DNA of 10,122 bases from Monoraphidium neglectum (Eukaryota > Chlorophyta > Chlorophyceae > Sphaeropleales > Selenastraceae), in NCBI RefSeq assembly GCF_000611645.1, contig NW_014011437.1, forward strand, positions 1 to 10,122, given 5' to 3'. This document shows, piece by piece, positions 1-8,725 of the stretch (the first letter of the stretch is position 1; every line of letters starts with the position of its first letter). The notes beneath the pieces are model-generated. The model searched no databases. It had not been told where the DNA came from and saw nothing but the letters and a program-made list of their open reading frames with translations. The position numbers and the translations under genes are program-made.

Positions 1-2958
1 CCCGCGGTCGCCTCGCTCGCCGCCTCGCCCGCGGCCGCGGACAGCGCCGCGCCGTTGTCGGCCGCGCCAAGCAGCGCCGCGCACGCGGACGCCGCGGCGG
101 AGACGAGTGGCTGGGTGCCGCAGGCCATGAGGGCGGTCAGCTCCTCCAGGCGGCCCAACAGGCCGGCCTCGAGCTGCTCTGACAGCTGCCGGCTGCACAC
201 CCGCTGTTGCGCCCCCGAAACTGGAAGCGCCCCGTCGCCCCCGCTGGCGGCGGAAACAGAACCTGGAAGCAGCGAAGCAACCGCGCTCAGCTGCTGCCCG
301 AGCGGCGCCGCGTCGGCGACGCCCGGCGTGCCCGCGCCAGCCAGCAAGCAGCCAAGGTACTCATGCAGCAGGCTGGGCGCGCGGCTGCCTGCCTCCCCGC
401 CTTCCGGCTTGGCAGCCGCCTCTGGGACTTCCGCCAGGAAGGCGAGCCACGCGTGGAAGCTTCCGGCCGTCAGGCCCGAAAGGTCCGGCGCCGCACCGCT
501 GGGGGCAACCGGCACCTGCAGCAACACCGACGCATGCTCTTGGACGAGGCTGCGGGCGGCCGCTGCGGCGTCGGGCGCCGCAGCTGCGACGCCGGGCAAG
601 GGCAGCAAATGGATCAGCAGATGCACTGCAGGCACTGCAAGCGACGCGTCTGCAGTGGCAGCCGCCAGGAGCACCTCAGGCAGGCGCGCGCCGACGCCGG
701 GCGTTGCGGCGAGGGCGACCGCCCTGCGCGAGGGCGCGTCAGTGCGCAGCGCCAGCAGCGCCAGCAGGTCGAGCGGCGCCGCGGCGGAGTCCTTGCAAGC
801 GGCTTCGCCAGGCGCCAGTGAGAGCGCGGCTGCCAGGGCGCCCAGGGCGTCACAGGCTGATGCGTGCACCGCGTCAGAGCCCTCCTGCTGGACAGCATCC
901 AGCCACGCGCCGCGCGCCGCGGGCGCGGCTGCATATGCCGCGCGCAGCAGCGCGAGCGCCTCGGCTTGCACCTGAACCTGACTGGCGGCAGCGTCGTCGC
1001 CGCCGCTGACGCCAGGGTTGGTGATGCCGGCGCCGGCGATGGACAGCAGGGCGCTAAGAGCCGCCGCGCCTGAGCTGGCATTCGCTGCGAACAGCGCTGC
1101 GAGCTGGCAGCTGGCGGCATGAACCTCGCTGGTGCAGCTGCCACCATCCGGCCCTCCTGCCTCCGCGCCCGCCGCTGCGAGCCTGACGCCGACTAGCCAC
1201 CCCATGACGCTGCGCGCATGCCCCAGCCGCGGCAGCAGATGTGGGTGGCGCTCAAGGCAGACTGTCGAGAGCCGCAGCACCAAGGCAGCCTGCGCAGGAG
1301 GCAGCCGCTGCAGGCCGCCGCCGTTGCCGACGTCGAGCGCCCCGGCAAGGCTGTCAATCCAGGCTCCAGCTGCCGCCGCATCCATCTTTGCCCACGCGGC
1401 AGGCAGCTGCTGGCGCCACGCCACGAGCAGCTGCTCCGGCAGCGGCGCCAGTAGCGGCGCGCTTGCTGCGCAGAGTAGCTGCGGCGCGGCGCCGCGGCCG
1501 TCGCCCTGAGCCAACTCAACGACACAGGCCAACAGGCAGCTGGCAAGCCCCTCGTGCTCCTGGCGCACTGCGAGCGACAGGAGCTGGTGCACGCATGCAG
1601 CAGCCTGCAGCCCCGCGGCCGCCGCGACGTTGGCGCCGCTGCTTGCGCCAGGGCTGAGAGTTACGCCCAGCGTTTCCATAAGATGATCAACCTGCAGGCG
1701 CCGCTGGCCTGCGTCAGACTCCAGCAGCACGCGCTCAAGGATTCGGCCGACGAGCCAGTCCCGTGCAGCAGCAGACGCAGCGGCCTCGCTGGGCGCTATG
1801 CTGCGCGCAAGGTCTGACCACTCCACCACCCACTGCGCCTTGCCCTTGTGGCTGACTGTGCGCAGCGCGGCCGGCGGCCCCGTGGCCAGGGCGGCCCACA
1901 GCGGCGAGAGGCGCGCGATTGCAAACGCGTCCGGCGCCACGGCCTGAAGGGTGCCTAGGAGGCGCAGTGCCGCGTCCACATGCACCGCAGGCTGCCGCGC
2001 CACGCGCCCGGCCGCGACCTCCGCCAGCCGCGCTACGCCGTCGGCGGGCGACTCAGCTTGGCTGAGGAGGCGCGGCGGCTGCGGCAGTGGGGCCGCCGGC
2101 GCGCCTCCGACGGCGCCGGCGGCGCGCGCCTGCAGCCAGGAGGCCCAGGCGGCGTCGTCAGGCAGGCTGTAGCGCTGCAGCCGCAGCACCACGTCCATCG
2201 CGCCGCGCCGCAGGAGCTCGTGCTTGTCGTCCTCGTCCTGGTGGTGAGCCGCCGCCTCAGGGCTGCTGCGGCTGTTCGCGCCGCTGCCCCCAGCTGCGCC
2301 GCCGCCACCGGCGCCGCTGCCACGGCTGAGGGCGTGCAGGTCTAAGGCCGCCTCCAGCAGCGCGAGCGCCGCCAGCTGCAGCCCCGTAAACTGCTGGCGC
2401 AGCGCGTCCGGCGCCTCGTACGCCATCAGGCGGCCCAAGAACGGCGCGAAGACCAGCAGCTGGAGGCAGGCGAAGTCCTGGCTGGACAGCCGGCGGCGGC
2501 CGAGCGCGTCGAGGGCGGCGAGGGTGGAGCGCAGCGCGTTGCGGGCCGCGGCCAGCAGGGCACGCTCCGCGGCCGGGGCGCCTTGGATTTCTACCAGCTG
2601 GAACAAGGCCTGGGTTTGATGTGGGATGGAGGGCGGTGGGATTTTCGTCCAGAAGCTGCTTCCAAGGCGTGTAGAACCACACGCAGGTCACCAAGCGGTT
2701 GGTGCTGGCATCGGACCCATGCGGAGGCCTTCGCGGCAGCGGGCAACGGTGTTCAAGCTGCCGTGGTGCCTTCCGTGGATGACTGCATAATGTGGAGCGT
2801 GGCGGCCTGCCTGAGCGACGCATGTGTGGGCGTGGTGCCGTGCGTTGCACCGCCGACCTCACCTGCAGGGAGCTGTGCAGCTCCACCAGGGGGCGTGCCA
2901 AGGGGGGTGCTAGGGGCCGACGCAGCAGGTCCATTGCCGCGGCGCCCGCCGCGGACAT
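1..2958 (-). CDS. Large helical-repeat (HEAT/ARM-like) protein, unidentified; 5' part, 3' end beyond window
   Basis: Seen: exon 1 is 2958-2863 (32 codons from ATG at 2958) and exon 2 runs from 2609 off the left edge, giving about 901 residues. The 253-bp intron (2862-2610) has donor CAG|GTGAGG and a pyrimidine-rich acceptor ending CCCAG|GCC. Both boundaries are phase 0, and exon 2 stays open for about 2.6 kb with high third-position G+C. The protein begins MSAAGAAAMDLLRRPLAPPL; Met9 is an alternative start. It is dominated by Leu/Ala-rich amphipathic helices with many Trp residues, as in alpha-solenoids. A Gly/Ser/His/Asp-rich linker lies at about residues 127-162. No signal peptide, membrane segment or catalytic motif was seen. 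Inference: a large scaffold built of helical repeats. I considered RST1/FOCAD, URB1 and other large HEAT proteins, but could not support any of them. The gene model is fairly secure; the function is unknown. Confidence 0.78.
2610..2862 (-). other. Intron 1 of the helical-repeat protein gene
   Basis: On the minus strand the donor is CTGCAG|GTGAGG and the acceptor is CACATCAAACCCAG|GCC. The intron is 253 bp and phase 0. Reading through it in frame gives a composition unlike both flanking exons (Arg/Pro/His-rich), while splicing joins ...HSSLQ to ALFQLVEIQ..., one continuous amphipathic helix pattern. Confidence 0.75.
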
Positions 2959-3194
2959 GCTCGATGAGGCGGCGCCTGGACGGTTGGGGCGCCGCGGAGG
3001 GACAGGGCATGATCACCAAGAGTCAAGACAGGGTCGCCGCAGTCCGAGGAAGCGGCACCCTCGTCGCTTGCAAGCCGGGCGCATGACACCTGTTCCACTG
3101 CGGCCTGACATCAGGGACGCTCACGAGGGATAAAATGGCAGTAAACCCTGCCGGAGAGCTGCCTCAAGGCGAGGACAGGAAGGGTCCGTCCTGG

Positions 3195-3280
3195 AGAACA
3201 GAACGCGATTGCTCTTGCTCGCAGGCAACCAGGGGGCCTTGCGAACGTTCTACCAGCTGCAGAACGCGACGATCCGTTCT
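3195..3280. promoter_or_regulatory. Cluster of AGAACG/CGTTCT motifs upstream of the helical-repeat gene
   Basis: The hexamer AGAACG occurs at 3200-3205 and 3261-3266, and its reverse complement CGTTCT at 3246-3251 and 3275-3280. The palindrome GAACGTTC is at 3243-3250 and fits two inverted heat-shock-factor pentamers (GAAnnTTC). The cluster lies roughly 240-320 bp upstream of the minus-strand ATG at 2958. The repetition is directly visible; any regulatory role is inference. Confidence 0.25.
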
Positions 3281-4012
3281 GTGTGTGGGCGTACATGGCG
3301 GTTGTAAGCTTCGAAACGCCCGACGTGGGCGGATGGGCATGGCCGTGAGCCTCTCGGAATCAGTTGTTTGGGTCCGTGTTTCAAACGGATCCAGAGGTTG
3401 AGGGCATCAGGGGAGTTGTTGTTGGCAGCACTTGGCCACTGCTTGTGCAAGTTATCCGCTTGACCAGCCCTGCGGCATGTCTAGAAATCTTGTGACAGGT
3501 GACTCCATGAGTGCGCCCCACTCACTCATTGATGATGTCACGTCTTCGCACATATGCATGGTCGGGTCCTGTGTTCCTGCAGCTCGTGGCGTTGTATAGC
3601 CGTCAGCAACTGCACGTTGCTAAGTGCAGGTTGGCCCTTCGTTCTGATCTGGCGGCGGTTGTCAAGGGTCGGCTGGCTCGGGGTCTGCCTGTGGGTGAGT
3701 GCTCGCAGAGGGTACATTGGTTGCACAGTCAAGCCCCAAACGCGCACTTGTGTAGAGCGGTTATCTTGATGAGAGCGTGCGGCATTGCAGTCCGAGCAGT
3801 GAAGATCCGCATTCATGGGGCAAATATCACTCCATGGCGAGTGTGGACGGGCTGAACAGACACGCTTCACTAAGTGATTCATGCAAGCTGCGCTCGTGCA
3901 TTTGGTTTACTGAGCCATTCTCTCGAAGTTACTGTTTGGTAGGGCCGCAACTGCTGCAGCGCAGCACAATCAATGCGCCACTGCTGCTGCTCGCTCCACG
4001 CCGGTGCACTTG

Positions 4013-4096
4013 CGGGTGACACCAGGCTGAAAAGGTGGCGGAATGAGGCTGTCAACAGATCCGACTGACAGACCGCGATTATGTGCGTGTCACCCG
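4013..4096. repeat. 10-bp inverted repeat with a 64-bp spacer
   Basis: CGGGTGACAC at 4013-4022 is matched exactly by its reverse complement GTGTCACCCG at 4087-4096. It lies in the 3' flank of the P58IPK-type gene. About one such pair is expected by chance in 10 kb, so function is doubtful. Confidence 0.4.
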
Positions 4097-4617
4097 AGCA
4101 AGAGATCTGCGTTCGAGTTTACGATAAGGTATCGTAGTCTAGTGTGATGGCACGGGTGAAAAAACAAGATGTTTAAAGTTGTACTCGAGGATTATGCGTA
4201 CTGAAGAAGTCATGCGGGGCGAATACGAGACACCAGGCTCACAGGCGCATTGACATTCAGGGCACACGCAGCCTGAGCACCCACGGCCTAAATGGTATTC
4301 CATGATGGGGATTGCTGCCGTCAATGCTCCTGACACTGCTACTGCTGCTGTCCAGGCAGATCCTGTCCCCATGACCAGGCGCCGGACCGCCAACGACGGC
4401 CGGGGGTCACTGATGTCACACTCAGCGGCATGCTCGACGAGCCTCTCCGGCTCGGCGCATATCTGCCGCCAGCAACCTGCCGATCATTTTGCCCGTGGCA
4501 AGGTGTATTGTGTCCCGCAGCCAGTCTTCTTGTTGTCATCAATCACAAGCCAGCTGTACTGCACACAACCTTCAGCCTGCCGCCCAGGGCAAGTCCCCCA
4601 TTCAAAGGAGCCGTCGG

Positions 4618-5227
4618 TTACATTTGGAACGTGAAGGTGAAGCCACCGCCTGCATGCTGGAAATTGTGGAAGCCCCCGGGGCCGCCTGGCCCAAAGCCGG
4701 CCTGCTCCAGGTCCTCCCCCCTGTCATAGGCGCCCCGCTTGTCGTCATCCTTGAGCACCTCATAGGCCTCCGCCACCTGCAGATATTTTTGGGGCGAGGG
4801 GGGGGGGGAGGAGGGGGACAAGGAATTGAGTAAGCAGGTGGCGCTTTTATTTTAAGGGAGGACAACGAGGGGGCTTTGATAATTGATTTTGGGCGTTTGC
4901 GACGCGTGCGACGAACGACACTTTCGACATGAACAGCTGAGAGCCCAGGGTCGAGCGCACAGGTCACAATTACGCCTCTAAACCACTCCTCCCAGCACCA
5001 CGGGGCCCACCTCCTTGAACTTGTCCTCGTACGCGGCCTTCTCCGCGAGCGGCGCCTTGTCTGGGTGGTAGGTGATGGCCATCTTCTTGTAGGCCTTCTT
5101 GATGTCACGGATGTCAGCTTGCCTGGGGTGGCGTGGTTGAGCGGGCACAAGGGCACGGTGCGAGTGAGTGCATGCATTCGTGTCAGCGCGTGTGAGCGTG
5201 TGTACTGCACGCCCATTAGTGGAATAT

Positions 5228-5283
<56 letters not shown>

Positions 5284-7825
5284 TTTGAGCGGATGGAGCA
5301 CGTGGAGCACAATATCAGAGGCACCGTGGAACAGGGCATTGTGGCAAAACATCAAGAAAGCTGAGGAGACCACCACCACACATACACAGACAATCTTCCT
5401 CCTCAATTACGTTGGCATCCCTGTTGTCGCATCGGCTCGTGCCCACTTACTTGTCCACACCCAGAATTTTGTAATAGTCCTTGCGTTGACTCATTTTGAG
5501 GCGCTTTTCAGCCTCACGGTACAGCTGGGCGGGGTGGCATGAGAAGGGAGAGGTATGCAAAGTAAGGACTCTGCCCAAGCGGAGAGCGCCAGCAGACAGG
5601 CCCCACAGAATTGTGGCAGATGTGCACTGCTCGTGATCCTGACCGTGTCAGTCCCCAGGCGCGCCGCTTGGAGCGGCACCAGGCAGTTCCCGAGTCCCGC
5701 AAGCGATCAGCTCAACGCTGCCGAGCTCGGGGTTGCCAGCGCCCCCGCCCCGCGCACCTGTGCGTACTCCCCGTCCCCCTGGTGCGCCGTCGCAGCTGCC
5801 TTGGCCCTGTTTGAGGCCTCCTGGAACTCCTCCAGGTCAAACAGGATGTGCACGATGTCAGTGGTGGCGCCACGGTGGCCGGCCTCCAGGGCCAGGACCG
5901 TCTCGCAGGACTGTTGGTTTAGGGGGATTGGTGGGGGCAAGGGTATTGGGCAGGGGCCAGGCAGCGGCTGAGGGCTCTACGCTAGGATAGCAAGCGGAAA
6001 GCATCTGCGCGACTGCCCTGGCTTAGAATATTGTCCCGAACGCGCCAAAGTGCCCTGTCGGCTCTTTGTGTGGCAGCGACACCCGCCGCCCAGTAGGCTG
6101 CCTGCCCCTCGCTCGATGCGTGCCAGGGGCCGCACCTCCCGCGCCTCCTTGTACTGGCGCATGTTTCGCCGCACGCGGCACAGCGAGTAGTGCAGCTCTG
6201 TCGCCGCCTTGGTGTGCGCGGGGTCCACCGCCAGCGCCCCCTGCAGCTGGGCCTCCGCCTCGGACCAATTGCTCTCCTCCTCGGCCCTGGGTGGGATGAT
6301 GTTGGGTTACGTGCATGTGGTGTGTGTGCGTGTGAGTATATGTGTGTGTGTGAGCATACACAGGAGTGTGTGCGGGTGGGTGGGTGGGCATGTGCACGCA
6401 TGTATGTCGTGGTGCATGCCATGAATGCACGCCCTGCTCTTGCCAGCCAGCCACGGCGGCCCCTCCCCTCAAAGCACAACCTAGAGGCACGCGCGCGCGC
6501 CGCGCACCTGGCTGCGCGCTGCCGCCGCCGGTCCAGGTCCTTCACCTTGTTGAACTCCTGGAGGGAGGGCGGGGGGTTCCGCGAGGGCAGGGGCGGCTTC
6601 AAGGGGGTACATTGGCTGCGGGGCGGAGGGGAACCCCGCATTGGCAGCGACCTACAGCCGTCCGCCCGCACGCGTGGGTTCCCCCTGGCCCAGGCCCATT
6701 TCTGCCGCACGCTGCTGCGCATGCGCCTGCACATGCAAATGCTTTTCACAACACACGCACCCATAGCTCACGTGCGCCAAGCAACCCTCCCCACCCTCCC
6801 AGCAGCACCCTGCCCGCCTTACAGGGACGCCCGGCCCACGCCCCGGCGCCCCGCCCCGCGTGCCTTGCGTGCCGGCGTGTGGTCTGGGTCATATTTGAGG
6901 GCCTCCCCAAAGTGCCTCTTGGCCAGGTCGTGGTCGTTGAGGTACAGGTAGGACCGCCCCCGCAGCACCAGGGCCTCTAGGTGGCCCGGGCTGGCCTTGA
7001 GCAGGCGGCCCGTGGAGGCGATCACCTGTCAGGGGGGCAGGGGGGGAGTGTCCCAGGGGGGCCGGAAGTTCGTGGGGCGGGCGGCTGCGTCGGACTCCTG
7101 CCTGGAGGGGGCCAGTGTGGTGCATACAATGAAACAACCTTTCACACCACCGCTGTTAGCCACCAAACCTGCTCAGAAAAGCACGACAGAAGAGGGCGAT
7201 TTCACAAGTGACTCTGTGCCAGGTGACCGTGATGCCACCCATCGCCGCCGAACCGATCGCGCCGCGCAAGGCCTCTCTCAACACAAAAGGCAACCGGCCG
7301 TGCGCACCTGCTCGTAGTTTTTCGCGGCAAACTCGAGCTGCGCCTCCGCCACCTGCGCCCGGGTGCAGTCTGGCGCCGCCTCCAGCACCATCGCGATCGC
7401 CCGCCGCGCCGCCTCCGGCCCCTGGCTGTCCAGCCGCTCCAGCATGCCCATGGCCGCCTCCAGCGCCGCGACCGCCTCCAGCTCCTTCACGGCCGCCTTG
7501 TGGCCCGCCTTGATACGTATCACCTGCTCCAGGTCTGACCGCGCCGCGGCGATGTTGCACAGCTGCCTGCGGCCACGGGGGCGCGTCGTGGTGCTGTTTT
7601 CCCATGCAGGCAGGCGCGCAGGGCTGCACACCGGGGGCTGCCTGATTACATACCCCAGCGCTTCTGGTCGGGCCAGGCCTTGCGGCACGCCTGGCCCCAA
7701 CAGCCGAGGCGTTGCTTGGCCGCGCCGCGTGCGCTGGCCGACAGACCAGACCGGCAAGGGCAACGGCGGTCCGACATCAAACTTCTGTTTCAGAAAATCT
7801 ACCTCCCTCGTGCAATCTCCCTCTC

Positions 7826-7885
<60 letters not shown>

Positions 7886-8212
7886 AGTTAGGGGAGGCGC
7901 GCACCTCTGCAGCTTCCCCCTGTGCAGGTAGCCCGCCGTGAATGCGCCATCCTTCTCGATCGCTGCATCGAGGTCACGCAGCGCTGCAGAGTGCTGCCGC
8001 AGCGACATGTAGGCGGCCGCGCGCTTCGTGTAGAACAGCGCCTGCGCCGGGTCCGCGTCTATCGCGTCGGTGTAGTGCCGGATGGAGCTGCTGAACTCGC
8101 CGCGGCCGAACGAGGCGTCGCCCTCGCGCAGGAGCGCCGCCGCGTCGGGCGCCGACGCGGCGGCGCCGGCCGCGGCGAGCAGCCAGAGCGGCAGCAGCAG
8201 CGGCGTCGCCAT
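4618..8212 (-). CDS. DNAJC3: P58IPK/DNAJC3-type ER co-chaperone (TPR + J domain), complete, nine exons
   Basis: Exons on the minus strand: 8212-7905, 7566-7308, 7025-6864, 6557-6508, 6286-6136, 5910-5758, 5524-5451, 5122-5011 and 4776-4618 (stop TAA at 4620-4618). They total 1428 nt and encode 475 residues, near the roughly 480-500 I recall for plant and human P58IPK. Residues 1 to about 20 are a hydrophobic signal peptide (MATPLLLPLWLLAAAG, then an Ala/Ser-rich cleavage zone). A TPR array follows to about residue 365. The J domain starts near residue 377 (DYYKILGV), has HPD at 405-407 and ends near DRGED (441-445). A short Gly/Phe-rich tail follows, with no KDEL-type signal. Segments RQLC, LEALVLRGRSYLYLNDHD and ALAVDPAHT align well with plant P58IPK as I remember it. 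Family role: binding unfolded clients in the ER lumen and stimulating BiP ATPase through HPD. The start has a good context (GCGCCATGG). Exon 3/4 joining requires a GC donor. Confidence 0.93.
4777..5010 (-). other. Intron 8 of the P58IPK-type gene, with G/C homopolymer tract
   Basis: Donor GAG|GTGGGC and acceptor ATCTGCAG|GTG; 234 bp, phase 0, interrupting the J domain after KFKE. An uninterrupted run of 11 G on the plus strand (4798-4808) with G-rich flanks becomes a C-rich polypyrimidine tract on the sense strand just before the acceptor. Confidence 0.8.
5123..5450 (-). other. Intron 7 of the P58IPK-type gene
   Basis: Donor GACAA|GTAAGT, the only consensus-like GTAAGT donor in this gene; acceptor CACCCCAG|GCAAGC; 328 bp, phase 2. 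Because of the phase, read-through meets an in-frame TAA inside the donor. The intron contains the longest microsatellite in the window. Confidence 0.85.
5230..5281. repeat. (GT)25 microsatellite
   Basis: A perfect GT tract, 25 units at 5231-5280, is flanked by T on both sides. It lies in intron 7 of the minus-strand P58IPK gene, so the transcript carries (AC)n. Confidence 0.97.
6287..6507 (-). other. Intron 4 of the P58IPK-type gene
   Basis: Donor GCCAG|GTGCGC and acceptor CCCACCCAG|GGCC; 221 bp, phase 2. The acceptor half is rich in CA on the sense strand. Confidence 0.85.
6311..6372. repeat. Imperfect TG-rich tract in intron 4
   Basis: Alternating TG runs interrupted by CG, AG and TATA steps, followed by GGGT repeats to about 6390. 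On the sense (minus) strand of the P58IPK gene this is CA-rich, the same polarity as the intron 7 tract. Confidence 0.8.
6558..6863 (-). other. Intron 3 of the P58IPK-type gene, probable GC-AG intron
   Basis: Exon 3 best ends at CGCAAG|GCACGC (6864) and exon 4 begins after CTCCCTCCAG|GAG (6557). This joins ...DPDHTPARK to EFNKVKDLD, matching the plant protein without insertion. No GT occurs at the expected boundary. The nearest in-frame GT donor (GGC|GTGGGC, GT at 6839-6838) would add eight residues, ARGAGRRG. The choice between the two donors rests on homology and needs transcript evidence. Confidence 0.6.
7567..7904 (-). other. Intron 1 of the P58IPK-type gene
   Basis: Donor CAGAG|GTGCGC and acceptor GTGGCCGCAG|GCAGCTG; 338 bp, phase 2. 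Splicing gives ...HRGKLQ-R-QLCNIAAARS, preserving the RQLC motif seen in plant P58IPK. A compound dinucleotide repeat sits close to the donor. Confidence 0.85.
7819..7886. repeat. Compound (CT)n(CA)13 microsatellite
   Basis: CT units with one CTGT interruption run from 7819 to 7860, then a perfect (CA)13 covers 7861-7886. It lies in intron 1 of the minus-strand P58IPK gene, so the transcript reads (UG)13 followed by (AG)n. Confidence 0.95.
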
Positions 8213-8725
8213 GGCGCGGGACCAGTGCTTTTAGGTCTGTGAAGAAGGGAGCTGCAGATTCCAAGGGTCCAAAGGGCACAACGCAATGTGCGGAGCGCGT
8301 CGCTGCGTCGGCGCAGCAACCGCCTGCTCTTGCTGCCCTTGCAATCGCGCTTCGCCGGCGCCGCAGCTCAGATGGAGAAATCACGCCGGTGTGATGCCAC
8401 GAAGCGCCAATGAGCGTAGCTGCACGTCTGTTCGAGGCACCTGTCTCGTACTCGAACACGGCAGGGAGCGCAAGAGGTGCAAAACACCGCGACAGTGCTG
8501 AAAGAGATGAAGCTGATCAGTACTACGGATCGATGTTTGTTGCTGCGGGCAAAAGCTGCTCGATCGGTGGCTTCATCTTGGCTTCTACCGTACTCCGGTC
8601 TGCTCCGACGTTGACTCTTGCATCAAGCTTGCCTCCAGTAACTGGTATCGATCACATACAGATACGGTACCCGCGATTTGCAGCGGAGATCGCAGCCAGG
8701 ACGCGTCCGGCAGCGGGGGGCACCC
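8213..8725. promoter_or_regulatory. Divergent (bidirectional) intergenic region between P58IPK-type and RS-protein genes
   Basis: The ATG of the minus-strand P58IPK gene (8212) and the probable ATG of the plus-strand RS-protein gene (8726) are 513 bp apart, so both promoters and 5' UTRs must share this segment unless either gene has a distant upstream non-coding exon. It is less G+C-rich than the exons. No TATA box was clear for either direction. Plus-strand ACGT cores occur at 8423-8426 and 8608-8611. A CCACG (8397-8401) and a CCAAT (8407-8411) occur, but not in ER-stress-element arrangement. Start sites cannot be placed. Confidence 0.65.
8429..8458. repeat. 8-bp perfect inverted repeat near the centre of the divergent promoter
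   Basis: TGTTCGAG (8429-8436) and CTCGAACA (8451-8458) are exact reverse complements with a 14-bp spacer. The pair lies within about 30 bp of the midpoint between the two start codons. It could be a dimeric transcription-factor site or a hairpin in a 5' UTR. Confidence 0.35.

Larger units (their letters stand above)
2959..4617. other. Intergenic region between two minus-strand genes
   Basis: About 1.66 kb lies between the stop of the P58IPK-type gene (4618) and the ATG of the helical-repeat gene (2958). G+C is visibly lower than in the flanking exons. No open frame exceeds 114 codons. The two longest (3511-3855 plus and 3538-3882 minus) overlap on opposite strands and lack the strong third-position G+C bias of the real genes. 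It should contain the 3' UTR of the P58IPK gene at the high-coordinate end and the promoter and 5' UTR of the helical-repeat gene at the low-coordinate end. Neither boundary is visible. No tRNA, transposon terminus or long repeat was seen. Confidence 0.6.

Noticed and set aside
55..975. Long plus-strand open frame (306 codons) opposite the helical-repeat gene
   Set aside because: It is Ala/Ser/Arg-rich without helix periodicity, as expected for an antisense shadow in GC-rich DNA; the minus-strand frame is longer, coherent and has a spliced start.
1..2958. Assignment of the helical-repeat gene to RST1/FOCAD or URB1
   Set aside because: Short stretches looked vaguely similar from memory, but no ordered motif series could be matched, so no name was given.
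3511..3882. Overlapping 114-codon open frames on both strands in the intergenic region
   Set aside because: They overlap on opposite strands, lack the third-position G+C bias of neighbouring genes and show no domain or splice support.
5230..7886. Dinucleotide repeats as CRISPR-like or mobile-element termini
   Set aside because: They are simple microsatellites without spacers, target-site duplications or element coding, and lie inside spliceosomal introns.
8397..8411. Possible ER-stress element (CCACG and CCAAT near the P58IPK start)
   Set aside because: The canonical element is CCAAT-N9-CCACG (or ATTGG-N-CCACG). Here the order is CCACG-N5-CCAAT on one strand, so spacing and orientation both fail.
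8429..8458. tRNA T-arm-like GTTCGAG sequence
   Set aside because: No matching acceptor, D-arm or anticodon stem is found around it; it is better explained as half of an inverted repeat.
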